A model generated the notes under the pieces. The model had not been told where the DNA came from. It saw nothing but the letters and a program-made list of their open reading frames with translations, and searched no databases. Position numbers and translations under genes: made by a program. From CBDDFV01 sp965227335 (GTDB taxonomy: Bacteria; Planctomycetota; Phycisphaerae; Phycisphaerales; SM1A02): a DNA stretch of 64,000 nucleotides. Shown here piece after piece: positions 62,256-64,000 of the stretch. The stretch is taken from positions 186,001-250,000 of the forward strand of contig CBDDFV010000006.1 in assembly GCA_965227335.1 (NCBI GenBank), in the 5' to 3' direction. The first letter of the stretch is position 1, and the number at the start of each line of letters is the position of its first letter.

Positions 62256-62522
62256 CTACACGGTGCGGGTGAAGCCGGAGACGAGCAGGTAATCCCCGAG
62301 CGTCCCCTTCGCCTGGATCTGTGACAGATCGACGCCTTCGAGCGTGAGTTGCTGGTTCCGGTCCATGTCGAACTCCGTCACGCCGTCGTCGCAGAGCAGA
62401 CTCGCCGTCCCCGCCGCGTGGTTGCGGATCGTGAACGTGCCGACCAGGCGCTCCGCCGCGAGCGGTTGGTACGTGGTTCCGAGCGTGATGGAGCGGATGA
62501 CCGGTGCGTTCACGGGCGTCAC
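62256..62522 (-). CDS. small phage virion protein, 88 aa
   Basis: A small beta protein (VIRSITLGTTYQPLAAERLV, GTFTIRNHAAGTASLLCDDG) located between tail terminator-like and tail tube genes. ATG 62522 overlaps the upstream stop. Function is inferred only as structural. Confidence 0.6.
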   Translation of the reverse strand: MTPVNAPVIRSITLGTTYQPLAAERLVGTFTIRNHAAGTASLLCDDGVTEFDMDRNQQLTLEGVDLSQIQAKGTLGDYLLVSGFTRTV

Positions 62523-62941
62523 CTCTTCACGCGATAGGTCACAGAAAGCACGCTCGTCAGCTGGCGGTGCTGATCCAGGTGCTCGGCCGCCACGACGGGG
62601 TCGTGCTCGATCGACATCCAGACCGCTTGCGGGACCGACGGGAGCCGTTTGATCCGCAGGTGATCCGCGATCTCCTCGGCGAGCCCCAGCAGCTCATCCA
62701 CCCGCTCGTCGCTTTCGACCTTCTGCTGGAGGCCGATGTCGACCGTGCAGTCGAAGAACGAGTACTGCCGCGCGGCGTTGCGGATCTCGAGCGACTTCGG
62801 AACCACACTCACGCGGAGGTCCTGTAGCTCCGCCAGTTCGAACGAGGGCTGGTGAAGACGCTGAGCTTCGAACGCCTCGCTGAACGCGTGGTCGTTCAGA
62901 GCTGCGGTCACGCCATCGGCGATATCGGTCAGTACGCTCAC
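62519..62941 (-). CDS. phage tail terminator/completion-like protein
   Basis: 140 residues: MSVLTDIADGVTAALNDHAF, DLRVSVVPKSLEIRNAARQY, DERVDELLGLAEEIADHLRI and a closing LTSVLSVTYRVKR. The helix-then-sheet form and size match tail-completion proteins placed before the tube gene. It overlaps the next gene as ATGA. Confidence 0.6.
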   Translation of the reverse strand: MSVLTDIADGVTAALNDHAFSEAFEAQRLHQPSFELAELQDLRVSVVPKSLEIRNAARQYSFFDCTVDIGLQQKVESDERVDELLGLAEEIADHLRIKRLPSVPQAVWMSIEHDPVVAAEHLDQHRQLTSVLSVTYRVKR

Positions 62942-63180
62942 GGCGTCTCCCTGCCGTTCATCCGGCCTTCGAGGTATGAGACCCGCCGCTCGACGGCCTG
63001 GTACTCGGTGCGGAGCCCACGGGCCTCGACGATCAGCTCATCCAGACGCTGCTCGACGTGATCGAGCTTCGTCGTGACGACCCCCCACTGGACGGTCACT
63101 GCCAAGGCCGCGAGAACGAGCGTGACGATGATGCCCGACCAGCGTGAGAGGCCAGGGTGTTTCGGGGTCTGATTCGTCAT
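62938..63180 (-). CDS. small membrane coiled-coil protein of the prophage
   Basis: 80 residues with one membrane helix (GIIVTLVLAALAVTVQWGVV) followed by a coiled coil (HVEQRLDELIVEARGLRTEY, QAVERRVSYLEGRM). It overlaps both neighbours by 4 bp. It could be a second lysis or superinfection protein; it is not an obvious virion component. Confidence 0.6.
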   Translation of the reverse strand: MTNQTPKHPGLSRWSGIIVTLVLAALAVTVQWGVVTTKLDHVEQRLDELIVEARGLRTEYQAVERRVSYLEGRMNGRETP

Positions 63181-63560
63181 GCCGCCTCCGTCGCGATGTG
63201 CTTGGTGTGGATGCGAAGCGAGAGGCGGTACGAGTCCGCGTAGCGGAAGCAGGGCTCTGAGCCGAACGCCATGACCTCGTAGATGAACACCGAGTCGCCA
63301 GCCGTCTCTCGGATCCGGTCGCCCACCATTGGCAGAGTGACCTCACCGTCGAGCACAAGGTCCGCCGTCTGCACCAGGAAGTCTCGAGCCTCGATCCGCT
63401 GGATCCCGCCGTAGTCGTCCGTCTGCTCGAAGGTCGTCTGCCCGATCGTCGCGTTGAGCTCGACCGATGCCGCGCCGCGCTGGTACGTCACGGGCCTCGA
63501 CATGTGGGCATGCCGCTGACCGTTCAGGAATTGAGCGCCTTGTTCGAGCAGATCCGCCAT
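63177..63560 (-). CDS. phage head-tail joining-like protein
   Basis: 127 residues: VTYQRGAASVELNATIGQTT, VQTADLVLDGEVTLPMVGDR and SDVFIYEV-like GDSVFIYEVMAFGSEPCFRY. The pattern resembles the small head-tail proteins found next to DUF2190 genes. It lies 8 bp after that gene. Confidence 0.6.
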   Translation of the reverse strand: MADLLEQGAQFLNGQRHAHMSRPVTYQRGAASVELNATIGQTTFEQTDDYGGIQRIEARDFLVQTADLVLDGEVTLPMVGDRIRETAGDSVFIYEVMAFGSEPCFRYADSYRLSLRIHTKHIATEAA

Positions 63561-63568
63561 GGGAGGAA

Positions 63569-63907
63569 CTACTGGCTCAGACGGACGCGGACCGTCGTTG
63601 CGTCGTCGTCCGCCGCCTTGACGCTCCGGCCGAGCTTCTTGTTGGCGCCGGCTGCACTGTCGGCAGTCGCCTGCGAGGCCGCCTCGTCCCAGAAGACGTC
63701 GACGCCGACCCCGATCGCCGAGCCGCCGCCCGTCGCCTTGGCGATGTCGAAGACGCCCTCGACGTCGATCGAGCCAAGTACGTTCGCGGGGATGTCGCGC
63801 TTCGCGACCCCCACGAGTTCGCCCTGCACAATCACGTCGCCCGCGTTGACCGCCGCGCCCGGGGTGTAGTCGATCGTGTCTCCGCGGTGAACATACGTCG
63901 CCGTCAT
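63569..63907 (-). CDS. DUF2190 capsid decoration-like protein
   Basis: 112 residues with AAGGAG nine bases upstream. TATYVHRGDTIDYTPGAAVN, AGDVIVQGELVGVAKRDIPA, NVLGSIDVEGVFDIAKATGG and VFWDEAASQAT are the standard pattern of DUF2190 proteins, which lie beside major capsid genes and are thought to decorate the head. Confidence 0.85.
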   Translation of the reverse strand: MTATYVHRGDTIDYTPGAAVNAGDVIVQGELVGVAKRDIPANVLGSIDVEGVFDIAKATGGGSAIGVGVDVFWDEAASQATADSAAGANKKLGRSVKAADDDATTVRVRLSQ

Positions 63908-63936
63908 GTGTCGCTACTCCTTCGTGCCGTTCGAGA

Positions 63937-64000
63937 TCACTGGCCGTTCATCTTCACGCCGCCGCGCGGCTCCTGTTTCGCAACCCCGAAGTCGTGGTAG
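63937..64000 (-). CDS. 3' end of a phage gene, probably major capsid protein
   Basis: Twenty codons ending ...GGVKMNGQ and TGA (63937-63939) are open to the window edge. Position directly before the DUF2190 gene suggests the capsid gene; the visible sequence is too short to prove it. Confidence 0.4.
   Translation of the reverse strand, partial: YHDFGVAKQEPRGGVKMNGQ

Overview
The window looks like chromosomal DNA of a marine planctomycete of the Phycisphaerae type. The evidence is high GC, a secreted protein ending in a 'GC-type' dockerin pair (GECGESSC / WGVCP spacing), a dockerin-type calcium-loop pair inside an RHS protein, and a planctomycete-style compact type II secretion operon. This assignment is an inference from protein style; there is no rRNA gene.

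Region A (1-14642) reads as a plasmid-like or integrative-element backbone. It holds two ArdC-like antirestriction proteins (one at the left edge with a degenerate active site), a small HTH protein, a ParA ATPase with an overlapping small partner gene, a putative replication-initiator-like winged-helix protein, a four-gene restriction-modification operon and a DUF932 protein. The R-M operon is HTH - Mod2 - Mod1 - Res, with every junction a 4-bp start/stop overlap. Its two Mod genes differ in their N-terminal halves but share a 933-bp direct repeat with no difference that I can see. The gaps in this region are rich in inverted repeats.

Region B (15034-26980) is a chromosomal-looking set: a lipoprotein alpha/beta hydrolase, a type II NADH dehydrogenase, and an RND efflux operon (alpha/beta hydrolase - MarR - outer membrane factor - membrane fusion protein - RND permease), followed by Ohr and a pirin.

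Region C (27111-28982) is a scar zone: a strong terminator next to the 3' half of a tRNA-Gly(GCC) gene (a likely attachment-site remnant), an rve-type transposase and the tail of a second transposase.

Region D (28983-49345) concerns secretion. A 2554-residue RHS/YD-repeat protein with a signal peptide and a variable toxin-like C-terminus overlaps a small putative immunity gene. Next come a secreted orphan and a dockerin-bearing secreted protein, then a 12-gene type II secretion operon (gspD-E-F-G-H-I-J-K-C-L-M plus a TPR lipoprotein), nearly all joined by 4-bp overlaps.

Region E (49427-52550) carries a small orphan, a LuxR-type regulator and a multi-domain HNH nuclease protein.

Region F (52585-64000, nearly all minus strand) is a prophage morphogenesis block: end of a capsid-like gene, DUF2190 protein, head-tail and tail proteins, tail tube, assembly chaperone, holin-like protein with overlapping spanin-like genes, a minor tail protein and a tape measure. 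It ends in unusual distal genes: a structural protein, a methyltransferase, a DUF115-like protein and a Ser/Gly-rich Hint-domain protein. A plus-strand PD-(D/E)XK gene sits inside it as a likely moron.
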